Assembly: GCA_960531495.1 (NCBI GenBank)
Contig: OY482846.1
Location: 31,082,817 to 31,146,816, forward strand
Length of the DNA: 64,000 bases
Reading direction: 5' to 3'
Source: Zeus faber
Lineage: Eukaryota > Chordata > Actinopteri > Zeiformes > Zeidae
Each line of letters starts with the position of its first letter. The stretch's first letter is position 1. The position numbers and the translations under genes were made by a program. This document shows, piece by piece, positions 1 to 13,400 of the stretch. Under the pieces are notes generated by a model, which saw only the letters and a program-made list of their open reading frames with translations, made no database searches and was not told the DNA's origin.

Positions 1-113
1 TTGCGTGCTTAAGAGCTTTTTCGGAATTTCTCTAACGACTGCATTCAAAGCACAGTGAGAAGCTGCAGCGGAGTAGAACGTTTCTCGACATTAAGGTTGT
101 TCTATGAACTTAC

Positions 114-380
114 GCTCCACGTTCAGCTTGACCTGTGTGCGGTCGTGCAGGGTCTCGCAGCGGTACGTGCCGCGGTCGGACAGCGTCAGGTCACAGATGT
201 TCAAGCGGCGCTTGCAGCCGTCCTGGGCGAACGTGTGGCGGGGTCCCGCCTGGATGACCACGCCCTGCCGCATCCACTGTACCTCGCCCGTCTCCAAGCT
301 GACCTCCGTCTCCAAGGTGGCGTGGCCAAACTCCTCCGCCATGACGGCCTCCGCCTTCCTGGTGAACATGACCTGGGCCT
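114..380 (-). CDS. obsl1: obsl1 coding exon 17: Ig17
   Basis: 89 codons, last exon in the window. Core TLETEVS (no Cys), VQWMRQG, DRGTYRCETLHD. Acceptor ggtgcag, donor GAGC|gtaagt; the exon again ends in C. Splicing continues past base 1, so one or more further exons lie to the left. Confidence 0.9.
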
Positions 381-3300
381 CTGCACCAGAGCGGAGAAGG
401 CAAGAATGATACTTCAACAATGGGGATGGTTTTAAACCCTTTCCCAGCTGCGGCAGCTTTGGGCCAAGATGGAAAAGTGAAAGTTATATAATACATTCTT
501 ATATACTAGTATACTTATTTACTATAATACATAGGATACAGTATCTTAGGAAGAACATTTACAAGCCAGCCCGGCCGTCAGCTATTGACCATGGACTACA
601 ATGCAATATTATAAATATATAAAAACCCTTTCCTGGAACTTAAACCTCATTGCTAATATTTATCCATGAGTCATTCATTGAGTCTGGTTGCAAAATATCT
701 TTAATATCTGTGTTATAAAGTGCTAGTTCCAACTACACGAGATTGAGGCGGTTTGGCTCTCCTCTGTGCAACAACCACATCTTGTTTGGATTCATAAAGA
801 CTTTGGTGGACAATTTGAAAGAAACCCCGGCGTCCATATGTCTCAATCATTGGGAGTTAAACCGAGTGATTGGTGTAAGAGTCTTGTAAATTGATCCAGT
901 ATTGAGGGAATAGCTTCAGATGACCTTCATGCATCGGGGCAATCGCACCATCAAAGAACACGGTCACGATTTTAGGTTTAGGTCAAAATATATCACAGTT
1001 TTTATACCAACAACCATTTGATTTTACGAGTGAAGTCAGATAGAATCATCAAACGGTGTGGTAAAATGCACCAAGATACAGGAAATAAAATCTAAATTTG
1101 TTCCTTTCAATAGGAGGCGCTAAAGCCATCCACATTCCAACAGCTTCCTAGCCTCCTTGCTTTAAGTGCTCTCACCTTGCACTTTGAGGGCGGCTTTGCT
1201 CGTCTTCCCCTCAGCCTCTGCGATGATCTTGGAGGAGTCCAGCAGCAAGCACTTCCCGATCACCAAGGTGTGACACAGGCCATTCCTGGTCGCCTGGAAA
1301 CGGTCGCCGAGGGTGACGGGCTCGTTGTCCATGAGCCAGACCAGCTGGACGTCTTCAGGGGACACCACGCACTTGAAGGTAGCGTCCTCACCTTCTAGCA
1401 CGGTGGTGTTGTGGAGCTCGGTGAGGAACTCCACCACCCGAGGCACTGGGAGGAAGAGCAGGACAACCTATTAGCATGATTATTCCAGAAATTGAATCCA
1501 TATGGTGGAGTTACTATCTATCCTATCAGATGAACCGACTCTCCACTCTCAGCGTGGCTGCGGTGCGGTCGTCCCTGGACTCGCAGGCGTACTCCCCGGT
1601 GTCCTCTCTGATCAGACGGTGGATGGTCAGGCTGCGCTCCACGCCGTCGGCCCGGATGGTGAAGCGCCTGCTGGGGACGATCTCTGCGCCGTTCTTCAGC
1701 CACTGGATGTCGGCTTTGGGCTTGCACACCTCACAGCACAGGGTCACCATGCCGTCGGCGTGAGCCACCGTGTCGCTGAGCGATGTCACAAACTTGATCC
1801 GCATTTCTAGGATGGAGGTGGTCGATGTTTAAGGACTGGCTTTTCTTTTTTTTTTTGTCAACACGGGCATAAACACAATGTCTTGCTAGTAACTGCATCA
1901 AAAAGCATGTTAAATGACCTTATGATGAGCCTAAAGGTACAGTTCGGCATATTCAATATTTATACTTTTTATGTATTTATAAGAAATGGCTATTTCGATA
2001 CGGAAGACTGAAACGTTTAACTTGATTTTGTCTGCATGTATAATTAATGTAGGTATTTGGTTTGGAAAAAGGGAGGCATCAATACGCCTATAATTAATAA
2101 CTGCAATGACAACTTCTGCCAATATATGGCAGTGTTGAGCCCACAGTTTAGAAACGCTTCGAAACAATTGTTTTGAATGTCTCGAAACGTCCAAAAGTTT
2201 CAATTGAATTGTTATACCATCTATACTGCCTGGATCTATGCAGGCGGAGCTGGCCCTCACAAAGACCACCGTCACCTTTGACCAGCAGACTGAAGTGGAT
2301 CTGGTCTGTGTTGACGTCGCAGGTGTACTCCCCGGCGTCCGACCGCCTCAGGGGGTCGATGGTCAGTGTGCGTGTGTGGCCGTCCGTGCGCACGTGGAAG
2401 CGTTCGCCGTCCACCGGCGTCCAGTCCCTCAGCCAGCGCACCGGGGCCGTCTCCTTGGAGACCACACCTGTCAAGGTGACGCTCTCAGCCTCGTAACCGG
2501 TGACCACCGTGTCCTCCTCCTTGTTTATGAACTTGACCGGGCTCTCTGCGCAAAAACCAGAGGAAGAGGAAAGAATGAAAAGGACGTTTCTTACATGTTT
2601 GTCGGCACCCAATTTAACCTGTTCCTCGAACGCTGGGAAAATGGGTCAACTTAGCTGAGGTCTAGTCCAGTTTATGTCTAGTTATCCAAGTCACCAGTCA
2701 ATGCATCCTCAAATTCTGGGGTGAGAGCTGATTCAGACGTTTGATGCGATCTTTGCTCTTTAATATGAACTTCGGGTCGAGAACAGAGTTTTGGGGCTAC
2801 GCCAAGCCGGTTCAGTTGAACGTATGGTCAAGTGCGGATATTCTATAAATGGCTTTGTTCTCTTTCTTAAGAACCTATAGAGAACCAAGAGAGACAGAGA
2901 GGCAGGGAATCGCCAAGACATGTTTCTGTATTATTTCTATTCTAATACTTGCTCCTCTGCGAGAGGTTCAATACCTTGAATCCTGACGACGCTGATCATC
3001 TTGTCGTCCACGGCGTCGCACACGTACTTCCCGGAGTCCGACAGCTGGACGTTTGAGATGATGATCTTCCTCAGCGTGCCGAAGCTCTCAATGGAGGTCC
3101 GGGAGTTTTGGCTCAGCGGCTGCTCGTTGCAGTACCACTGGACGGGCGCGTTTGCCCGGGAGACCTCGCAGGCCAAGATCAGGTCTTCCCCCGCCACCAC
3201 TTCCTGGTAGTCGTTGTCATTGGAATTGCCCACAATGCTCACCGGCGGCTCTGGAGGTCAAGAAGTTGACAGACAACCAAAGTCAGACCATTCTACATGA

Positions 3301-4382
3301 AACAGAAGACTCCTCTATTTGTTGAATATTTACTATATTTGGCAGGCTGAACGATTGATTGATGACTTTTTTTTTTTTCCATTTGTTAACTGTCAGTAGT
3401 CTCAATTCTGTAGCGGTTCATCACCCAAACCAGGACCAAATGGAATGGAATACTTAATTCAGATTGGTCAACAGCGGCGATCAGCGTCAGTTATTTCTGA
3501 ATAACGGCCGCTGTCTGTTAAAGATAACCGTTGACGTGGGCAACTACTTCTTTACTTGGTTTTACGTCCCGTGTTTCGTGCCGCCTCAATGCTAATACTA
3601 ACACTAGCTTGTGGCGCCATCTTGTGACAGCACATAGGAACTAGAATGGAGGACTTGAAGAGATGAGTGTGGACATAAGGAACAAATTGAGCGTCTCCCG
3701 AAGCAAATACACGGTAACAGGGAAATAATACGATCAAAGGTCACCTTCTACTGTGACCCGGAAGCTGACGCTGTCATCTCCTACGTCCAGGAAGTACTCT
3801 CCTGAATCCTCCAGCTCCGCGTTGAGGATGACCAGCGAGCGGAACGCACCCTCCTCCTCCTCGCAGAACCTCTCGTCGCCCTCCACTCGGCAGCCATCTT
3901 TGAACCACTTGGCGACGGCGTTGGCACTGGACAGCTCGCACTCCAGCACCACGTCATCGGAAAGACGAGACCTCACGTCCGACTGGATGTTCGACTTCCT
4001 GAGAATCTTCACTGGAGGCTCTGGGATGAAAGTACGTAAACATAGTGCAGATTGTGTTTTAAAGGTATTTTATTTGATTGTATTATTATTATTAGCCTTT
4101 TAATCGATTTAATGATCTATTAACTTAATTGTATTTAAATTCTAACTGATATTATTCTTTATAATATAATAAGATGGACCCAATTTTATTTTTAACAAAA
4201 GACTGAAAAAAATTACAATAAAATAAATCCCTTATTATCACCATCAGTTTATAATTCAAATGAGTTAATTCTGAGAACACACCACAAGCTACTGTGAATA
4301 TTACTTTCAAATCTTAACTGTAACTAGTAACATAATTTTTATAACATTTAAAAATTAAAATATTTTTTTTTAAATTAAAAAT

Positions 4383-4417
<35 letters not shown>

Positions 4418-7400
4418 ATAATAGCTTAATAATATAAATATAATTATTAATAATAATTAAAATAAAAAAGTCTAACATTGTTGCTCAATTGCAAGTGCTC
4501 ACAAATATTCCCAGAGAGATTTTTTTGAATTTGCATTATTACAATCGAAAAAAATGGGACTTCCAGGAGGGACTGAGTTCCAAAAATAGGTCACACTCGA
4601 ATAGTTCTTGGTCCCAAAAAAACAAGTTGCCGCAAGATTAAAAAGGTTTGAGTCTTTTTTTCTTTTTTTTTTTGATTTGGTTCATGACGAGTCACTCATT
4701 TGAACACATTTGTTCAATTTTCTGTTCATTTGCTTCAGTTGGTGTGAAGCGCGGCGACGTGGGAGGAACTTCCTGAACGATGGACTCATAAGAGTCTATT
4801 TGGCTCTGAGTTGTGATTCTCACAAGAATCATTTAATTCAGTCGAAACTGTTTATTTTTGTGGAATGCAAAGTGTGAATCAGTCACATTCAATGTGAATT
4901 ATGCCAAATGCCAAAACCTTTTCTTTTTGCCTTGTACCTTAATTTGGTCCTCAGTAATTATTGTTATATTGTTAGTTGAAGAGTCACTCTTTTGCCACAG
5001 TGACTCCCAACTCCTGAGTCATTTCAATGATTTGTTCACTGCGAACGAATCGTTTGATTCTTACACCACTAAAGCTAAAAGACTCCTACTTTTCGGAGGG
5101 ACAGGAAGCATTGGGGGAGGTGTTTGATGCGCTGAACACAACTTTACAGACCAAATTTCACACGATTCAGCTTTGATAAAAAAGGCTCCTTCATCCGCCA
5201 TTTTGTTTCACCTGAAACCTTGACCTGGAAGTGAATGTCGTCATCCCCGGCGTCGCAGGTGTATTTGCCAGAATCCTCCGGAGTCGGGCAGTGGATGGTC
5301 AGGCGGCGGACCAGGCCGTCCTCGGTGGCGGAGACGTTGGAGCCGTCCTCCACCTCCCTGCCGTCCAGCAGCCACCTCACCCGCGCCTCGGCTCGGGACG
5401 CCCGGACCTCGAGGACCACCGGCCTCCCCGAGAGACCCTCCACCTCGTCCGACTGATTCCCGGACGGCCTGGATAGCTTCACGGGGGGCTCTGGTGAGGA
5501 CAAAGAGAGAGACATGGGGACAATGAAGGGCGATTACTACAAAAGTACGCTGGAAACTCCTGGACAGGACCCGAACCCGCCTCTCAACATGTAATTGGAC
5601 AATTCCACCAATCAGCTTGTTTGACGCGCAGGGCCGGGCAACGTGTTGTGGAGATTTGGGAAGTATCTTTGCAGAACCATAAAGGCGAAGGGAGGGGGTA
5701 ACACTGATGGAGTCACCTTGTTCCCCAGCCACCCCATACCTGTGACGGTCACCAGGAAGGCCACCGAGTCGTCCTCGGTGTCACACACGTACTCCCCACT
5801 GTCGCCTACGGTGGTGGTGGGCCGGACCAGCCGGCGGTGGGTTCCGTCCTCTTCCAGGATTAGCCTGGGGCTCTCCTCCACCTCCAGGCCGTCCCGGTAC
5901 CAGCACACGTGGCCGTCGGGGTGGGAGATCCGACAGCACAGCTCCAGCCTCCCCGGGGCGAGGTGGCTCAGCTCCAGCTCCGACTGGCTGGGGGAAAGGA
6001 TTCTGACCGGAGGCTCTGAGGTAGGGTGGAGGAATAATGGTGGAATAATATTAATAATAATGATAACGATAATTATAATAATCCTCAGTGGTTGCAAATT
6101 AAACAAGGATATATTTTGAGTCGCCTTGGATACCAGGACATCTAAGGCCATCGTTTTCTGACCAGGCAAACAAAAAAAAGAGATAGATAGATAGGTGGGT
6201 CGATAGAACCTACCTGTGACAGTGAGCTGGAAGAATACAGAGTCTCCCTCTGTGTCACAGACGTACTCTCCAGAATCATCCGCTGTGGCACAGAGGATGC
6301 TGAGCCTCCGGTAAGGTCCCTCCGAGGCCAGTTGGACGTTGGCGGCGTCCTCCAGCACCAGGCCGTCCTTGTACCAGTGCACCAGACCGCCCGAGCGGGA
6401 CAGCTCGCACTGCAGCTGGATCTCCTCTGAGACGTAGCGCTCCAGCACCACGTCGTCCTTGGGCTCCACTATCATCACCGGCGGCTCTGCCGTTGAGTGC
6501 GAGTCATTTATCAGTCATCATTCCACGGCTCTATGGAATGCTCATTTCTGATTCGTCAAAAAACACAATTAGTGTTCAGTTATTTCTGAACTGGTCTGGG
6601 AGTGAGGGGCATTCCTGAACCGGTCTTAAGCCTGTTCCTGAGGCTAAGACCAGCAGAAAAGTGGTATCGTCCTTCACTGGTTCCCATCATGAGCATCTCA
6701 TCCTGGTCACTCTGGGGATCGGACCCCCCTTCCCCGTACCTCGGACATTCACGGTGAAATCCACGCAGCTGTTCCCCGCCTGGCAGGTGTAGGCGCCGGC
6801 ATCCTCCACCTCCGCTGAGCGTATGATCAGCCTCCGCATGGCGCCCTCCGCCTGCAGTGTGATGTTCTCGCTGGGATGGATCTGACAACCGTTCTTAGAC
6901 CTGGGAAACACCCAGAAACAAACAGGATGGGAACGTCGACTGAATGGTCCGTCCACGTTGGAATGTGATTGTTAATTGTACCAAAATGTCACAAACCCAT
7001 CGAATTATTATGATTATTATTATGTTCTACTCAAAGTTATTGATGCAAGAATTGTGAACGATTTGTTCATAGTGAACAAATGACTCACTACGGCAAAAGA
7101 GTGAGCAGGCGAGTGAATCAGAACTGCAAATAATTACTGAGGACTATTTTAACGATCAAGGGAATAAAAGGTGAAGGCATTGCATAATATTCTATGGGGT
7201 CGAAAATTCACCTACTCGCCCAACTATTTTGTTGGAGTTACTCCTGGCTGTCGACTACCGTGACTCCTGGCTCCTGTCATTTAAGTCGAAAGATTTGTTT
7301 GTTACGAACAAACCGTTCGCAAGTCTTGCATCGCTAATTGTTAGTAGCCCATACTAATAAGCACAGTTATACGTGTTTCAGAGGTTTTTAGCAGTTAAAA

Positions 7401-10400
7401 GGATATTCTTCGACGTGTACTTGTACTTCTTCACAGATAGTGTTGTTCCCTGGGATTATTTCATTATAGGAAGTGCGCCATGGTCGAAAATGGTTGGGAA
7501 GCACTGGTGCAAACTATTCTATGCTGTACATTGCCATTTTCATCTTGGCCTTGTGTTCAGGTTGTTATTATTGTTATAATTTGATCTTTGGCTCTAGACA
7601 AATCAAAGACTGAACAACATATTCTTTGTTATCATGTTTTTGTATTAATTTTAGGTATTAATCATACCATAGATTGTTTGCACCTATTCATTGTGAATTG
7701 AATTTAGTTGTGTTGCTGTAGTTTGATTTAGTTTGCAAGTTTGAATATCGGATGACAAGCAGGTGCATCATCTAATATTTTGCAAAACAAAGTGTGTACA
7801 AAGGTACAAAACAAAGTGTCTCTTAAGTATAATTTGCCGTATAATTTTAATTAGCTTTTGAAAGCCTTCACCCCGGGGGTTTATTTAAAAGCGCCCAGAA
7901 AACAGGGCAGATCCCGAAGGTGACTGGTGACATACAGGTTTCCGTGGAGGTCGGGTGAGCTCGTTCGACTCCCGTCTCTGCCTCAGTAGCTGGATCACAA
8001 CAACAACAAATCCCACTGCGGTATGTCTGGGGGGGGGGGGGGGGTACCTGGCTGGTTTCCGGGACCGATGATGCTACAGGGGTTTTCTTCGAGAAAAGTA
8101 GGATTAGGTGGCTGAACTTCTAAAAAAAAAAAAAAAGTTGAACGTTGTTGAAGCGCTGAGCTTCCTTTAACCAAATGTCTGGAAGACTCAACCAGAACTG
8201 AGAAGACCCGGTGACTCAGAGGTAGCCGCTGGAAAGCTAGTCTCAAAACTCACCAGATTTTGAAAGCCAACGGCCCAAGGCCTTCAAAAACCCCTGGAGA
8301 ATAGGGTTCCTTTATTCAGCTGATCGAAGGCAACGACCACCACACTCGCACCACCACACTCGCTTTGAGCCACCCAGTCTGAAAGCCGACACACCAAGGG
8401 CGCATTTAAAAGTGCCTGGAGAACAAGGCCGAACATGAAGTCCCTGGTGTCGTGACGGAGTCGTTGGATATGTCTGAGGACATGGGGTGGTTGGTTCAAC
8501 TCTCTCTCTACCAGTAGCCGGATCAAAGAAAACCAGATCCCCTGCTGAGATGGGTCTGGGGGGGGGGGCCTTTGTTTACACTTTTCATTCCACCAAAATA
8601 CCTCATTTTGACAGAATTAAATGATTCTTGGGGGAAGTTGATTCACAACTCAGAGCCGAACTAACTCTTTTCACTCTTGTTCAACGTCCAGGAAGTTGTC
8701 CCTTGCCCACAGTACGTTACTCCAAATGAATCAAAAGGAACGAATAGTATGAAATGGAACAACTTACTGAGTGACTTGTCAAACAGTCAAAACCTTTCAA
8801 CATGACTAGTCATTCTCACTTCCAGTGTGAAACTTTAACATGGAGCTGCTGTTCTGCTGGAACTGATGAATTAAATGAATGAGTGCAGCCCTGCGATTTT
8901 GATCTTTGGATCTTGAGCTTGTGTGCTGGCACAGGCACAATGGTCGCAAACACTGCCTTAAAGCAGCATTTAACCTTTGATACGCTTGGACACCAGTGTT
9001 GAAATCAGGTCATTTTAGGTCAGGTCAAGTCAAATTTGATGAGAAGAATTATATAATAACCACAAGTGTAAACAAGTGGTAAAATCATTCCACAAGATCC
9101 ATCCCTACCAGGTGACGACGGCGTCCTCCCTGGAGACCTGACAGTGGAGCACCACAGGGTCCAGCTCCATGCTGCTCTTGTGGAGGTCTTCCTCTGGAAT
9201 GGGACTGAACTCTACAGGGGGGCCTGAGATTTAATGCATGAAATTGTTGAGTACACAGTGATAACGTTACGGTAATATCAGTGCACGGGTCTGTGAAATT
9301 CTCGACTCAATAGTGGCAATTGGTCAGTTATTTCCAAATAATTACAGTTGTCATGTTTCCACCTGGATTCACGTCCCTCGTATCGCTCCGCCTTCATGCT
9401 AATGCTAACGCTAGCTAGCGGCACCATCTTGTGGCATTACATAGAAACTACAGTGCAAGACTTGAAGATATGAATGCTTAGTCACATGTAGGGTCTTTTT
9501 GTAGGAAGAACAGTAAGCTGTGTTGTTGCAGTGTACTATGTTGCTGTGGACTATTTTTCTTAGCGGAAGCTCTTAAACTAGGCATACTAGTTATAAAAGC
9601 AATATTCCGTCAGTGTATAATTTAAATTTACTAACTATCCGTGTAACAAGTGGGTATTGTAGTGGGTATTGTGCAGCCAGCGGGTCTTTTTCGCAAAGAT
9701 AATCCCCTTCAGAGTGACGCAAGAACTGATCACCCTGTCGGGGGTTATTTTGCAATAATGACCAGCTATTATCATTACTTATATTTTTCTAAATTCTCAT
9801 GCGTGTTTTGGAATGAAACTGCTCTCGATTTTGACAGTTTGACCAAATTTCAAATTTTCTTTATTTACTCTCCACGGTTGGCAAATCCATGTGTAACTTC
9901 ATAACATGCACCCAGCTCCTCCTCACCTGCCACCTCCACATTGAATTTGACGACGTCCCCTGTAGTTTCGCAGGTGTACACTCCAGAGTCTGACACCTCC
10001 GCTGTTTGGAAGATGATCCTCCTCATATTCCCCTCTGACTGGATGTTGAGACCGTCCGCCATCAGTAGCTCCGCGCCGTCTTTGAACCAGCGTACATTCG
10101 CAAAGCAGTGGGACACTTCGCAGTAGAGGACAACCGCATCGCCGATGTCCACCCTTTTATTTCTGTCTAGCTCGGTCAGAGGGCTGAACTTTACCTCAGC
10201 GGCTAGAAGGGAGATGGAGAAAGAAAAGCTTCTCAAATATCAGTTTTTATCAAGGATTCATGAATGCTTTTTACCCAGTGAACCCTGTTCTGGGTCAGGT
10301 GCAATTTTGTCCAGCTTTAAAAATCATAGGCCAGTTTTTGGGTATGACAAATGTCCCATGACAGCATGTCTACATGCATTGTTACATACAAGTGTAAAGG

Positions 10401-13400
10401 TACACTTGTATGTAACACTGCATGTGGACACGTTATCGACAAAGTGCAACCTAATTGGCTCGTTACAGGATAGCGGCATTGAACTAAATTGAACACAACT
10501 GGTTCAAATCCAAAACTGGCTTCAGACAGGCTAATCAGGATTCATGTGTAACATTCTATTTCCCCAAACAACAATAAAGGAAACAGATTTTACACCTACG
10601 TTTGACCTTAAGAAGGGCTGAATCCCTGACTCCATTGGCTATGAAAGTGACCTCCGCTCCGTCGTCTGTCACGTGGGCCTCACGGATGACCAACGAATGC
10701 TGCGTTTTGGAGTGTGAGACAGTGTATCTGTCGCCGTTCTGCAGTTGGGTGCTGTTCAAAAACCACGTTCCAGTTATGGAGGTTGACAGCTGGATGGAGA
10801 ACCTCACTTCTTCCCCTTCGGTCGCTTCGCAGCTCTGCAGCTTTCTGTGAATCTTAGGCCCTGGTACTAAAGAGAAGAAAGAGATTTTTATCTGCATATT
10901 TGGAATTATTTTTGCTTTTTTTATGTTCTTTGTAAAGCACTAGGGATACCAAAATCTTTGTGACACCGTCAATACCCTGTAAAGACCAAATCTGTACCAT
11001 TTTTGTACCAGTGATGTCAACATCTGTTTCTTGAGCACAAAGCACAAGTGCACAAACAAATTTAGGATTCATAGTATCTAGATACAGTATTGACTTCGCT
11101 GCCAACCACTCACCCAGGTGGACAACGTTGGGGAACTCCACGTGGCCGCTTCGTCCGTACTTGTTGATGCAGCAGACCCGGAAGCGGTAGTCTCCTTCAC
11201 AGGGCACGCCATCACCCGTGACCTCCACCGAGGTGGCAGTCTCCGTGGTGAAGCACTTGTGCCACTCCTGCGAGCCCTCCTCCTGCCGCTCCACCACAAA
11301 GATGGAGCGGGTGGCCGAGGGGCTAGAGGGGGTGGGCACCCAGGCCAGGAGGGCGCTGTTGGGTTGTCCCACATCCATCTTGATATCCACCGGGCAGGTG
11401 GGGGCGCTGTGTCGAGTAGCTGCGTGGAAGGGTCACTCAATGGTTTAGCTTGAGTTTCTCCAAATGCTTTGCCAGCTGTGCCCTCTGAGTTGTCCAAAAG
11501 TTTGAAAGACTACAGTACCAGTAGCCGCATAATAAGCGAGACAATGTGCAGGCAGCCGTTCATTATCTCAAAACCACCCACGACAGGGTGATCAAGACTT
11601 GTATCACTCTGAAGGGGTTTATTTAGCAATAATGACAGGCTGGCTGCACATTATCCCTTACTTATGGTATGTGTTGAATAATGATAATAATAAATCTTGC
11701 TTGCTCATATCGTGTGTGGTTCCCAAACTGACCTTTGACTTTGAGGCGGGACGACGTCTTAGATCTCCCGGTGACAAAGGACACGACCCCCGTGTCCTGG
11801 TGGGCCACGTTGACGAAGACCAGGATGTGGGTTTTACCAAAGGACTTGAGGATGGTCTGGTGGGTTTCCTGCAGCTTCAGACCGTCTTTAAACCAGTGGA
11901 CGTCCATGTCGTCCTCTTCCACCTCCACGCAGAAAGCAGCATTCTCCCCTTCCAATACCTCCAGCTTACGGGGCAGTTTGGAGACAATAGTTCCTGGAAG
12001 TAAAGGTAGGATAATTGAGTCAATATGTGTTGTATAATACCACATTAGTGTTGCTAGTTTCTCATGTATATTTATTTATTGAGGGTAAATATCTTATGAA
12101 AGCACAAATAGCTATCTTCCCAAAAATATGATCAATATTGAGGAATTGTCTAAAAATATATATTTGATTACTTATCAATATCAGACAACCCTACAACAGG
12201 GATGCATAAATGCAAATGGACGAACTTCAAGTTTGTTTTTAAAAGTTATTATAAAATGTATCTTCGTTATTTAAGTGCACTGAACCAAAGACTCAATGTA
12301 GTAAAAAAAATGTGTTTCATCAATAGCCTTCTGCAAAAAAAGACATAACACATCTATCTATCTATTAATTGATGAGCCAACTCTGAAAATTTCCTTATTA
12401 TTTGCTCTTTGTAAATAAAGGCATTCTGTTTGATGTGTCCCTCCCTATTTTGCAGGATTCGAGCCAGTTGTAACATAGAAATTGCAGGAGTCCATGATGT
12501 GTTCCATGGACTCGGTAGGCATGGGAAAATTAGGAATTGGAATTGGAATACTAATTAATCACATAGAGTCGTCACCGCGTCACTCCGTCATCGTTGCCCC
12601 ACATGGCATCAAACACTCACGTGTCCGTCACTGTATCATCATTGCGCAACACAGCACACAAGGGAATATAAGACATGAACTACCGAAATTCAAACAGTTT
12701 ATTAACTGTCTGAACAGAAAGGAGAACACAGTAGATCACTGCTACACCGCCTTCCACAAAGTGGAAAGTGCAGCTCTATTTCCACAGGCAACGTGATGCG
12801 TTATAAAACATAGATGGTTCTTTTAATTGCATTCCATCTACATGCAGCTAAACGTAGAGGGCTTGAATTGAAAAAGGAGAAGGCATTAAATACTGACGAC
12901 AGGGAAGAGAATAAAGTACAGAAGAAATACACACGTATATAAAAGCAGTTACATAAAAAGAGTCCTTCCCCAAGAAGTCAAATTCCAAAGTAATGCCAGC
13001 CTACAATAAATGTTATATGTCATAGTCAAAGCCAGATTTCTTGCCATTATACCACAATATATAATGGCAATAACAAAATATTGTATTATATAACCACTAA
13101 ATTGGTTATGTCACGTACATTTTTATAACTTGGTTATATGTTATCTGGAATTGTATTTATTTATAACATTAATAGTAATATATTCTAGTCAAAATGTCAA
13201 AGTAATCATATGTCAAAGTACTTATATGAGGTCATGTCACAAAATACCACAGCATTTCCCATCATTCAAATCGACAAAACCCATCAAAATCGGGCTGAAT
13301 TAGAGTAGTCTGATCCTGGCATTATGGAAACTTTGAAAACTGTAATACCTACAGCAGCTAACACGACTAAACTGGACCCTGTGTATTGATGCCAGCAGCT

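Larger units (their letters stand above)
381..2974 (-). other. obsl1 introns 14-16 (between exons 13 and 17), unremarkable parts
   Basis: The intronic stretches 381-1175, 1807-2275 and 2546-2974 show AT-rich unique-looking sequence with no coding potential in frame with the gene and no repeat that I can recognise. Confidence 0.5.

Noticed and set aside
55-435. 126-residue open frame on the plus strand
   Set aside because: It is the antisense shadow of obsl1 exon 17; the minus strand has the Ig signature and splice sites. The same holds for plus-strand frames at 1502-1810, 2238-2654, 5231-5476, 11118-11453 and 15057-15599.
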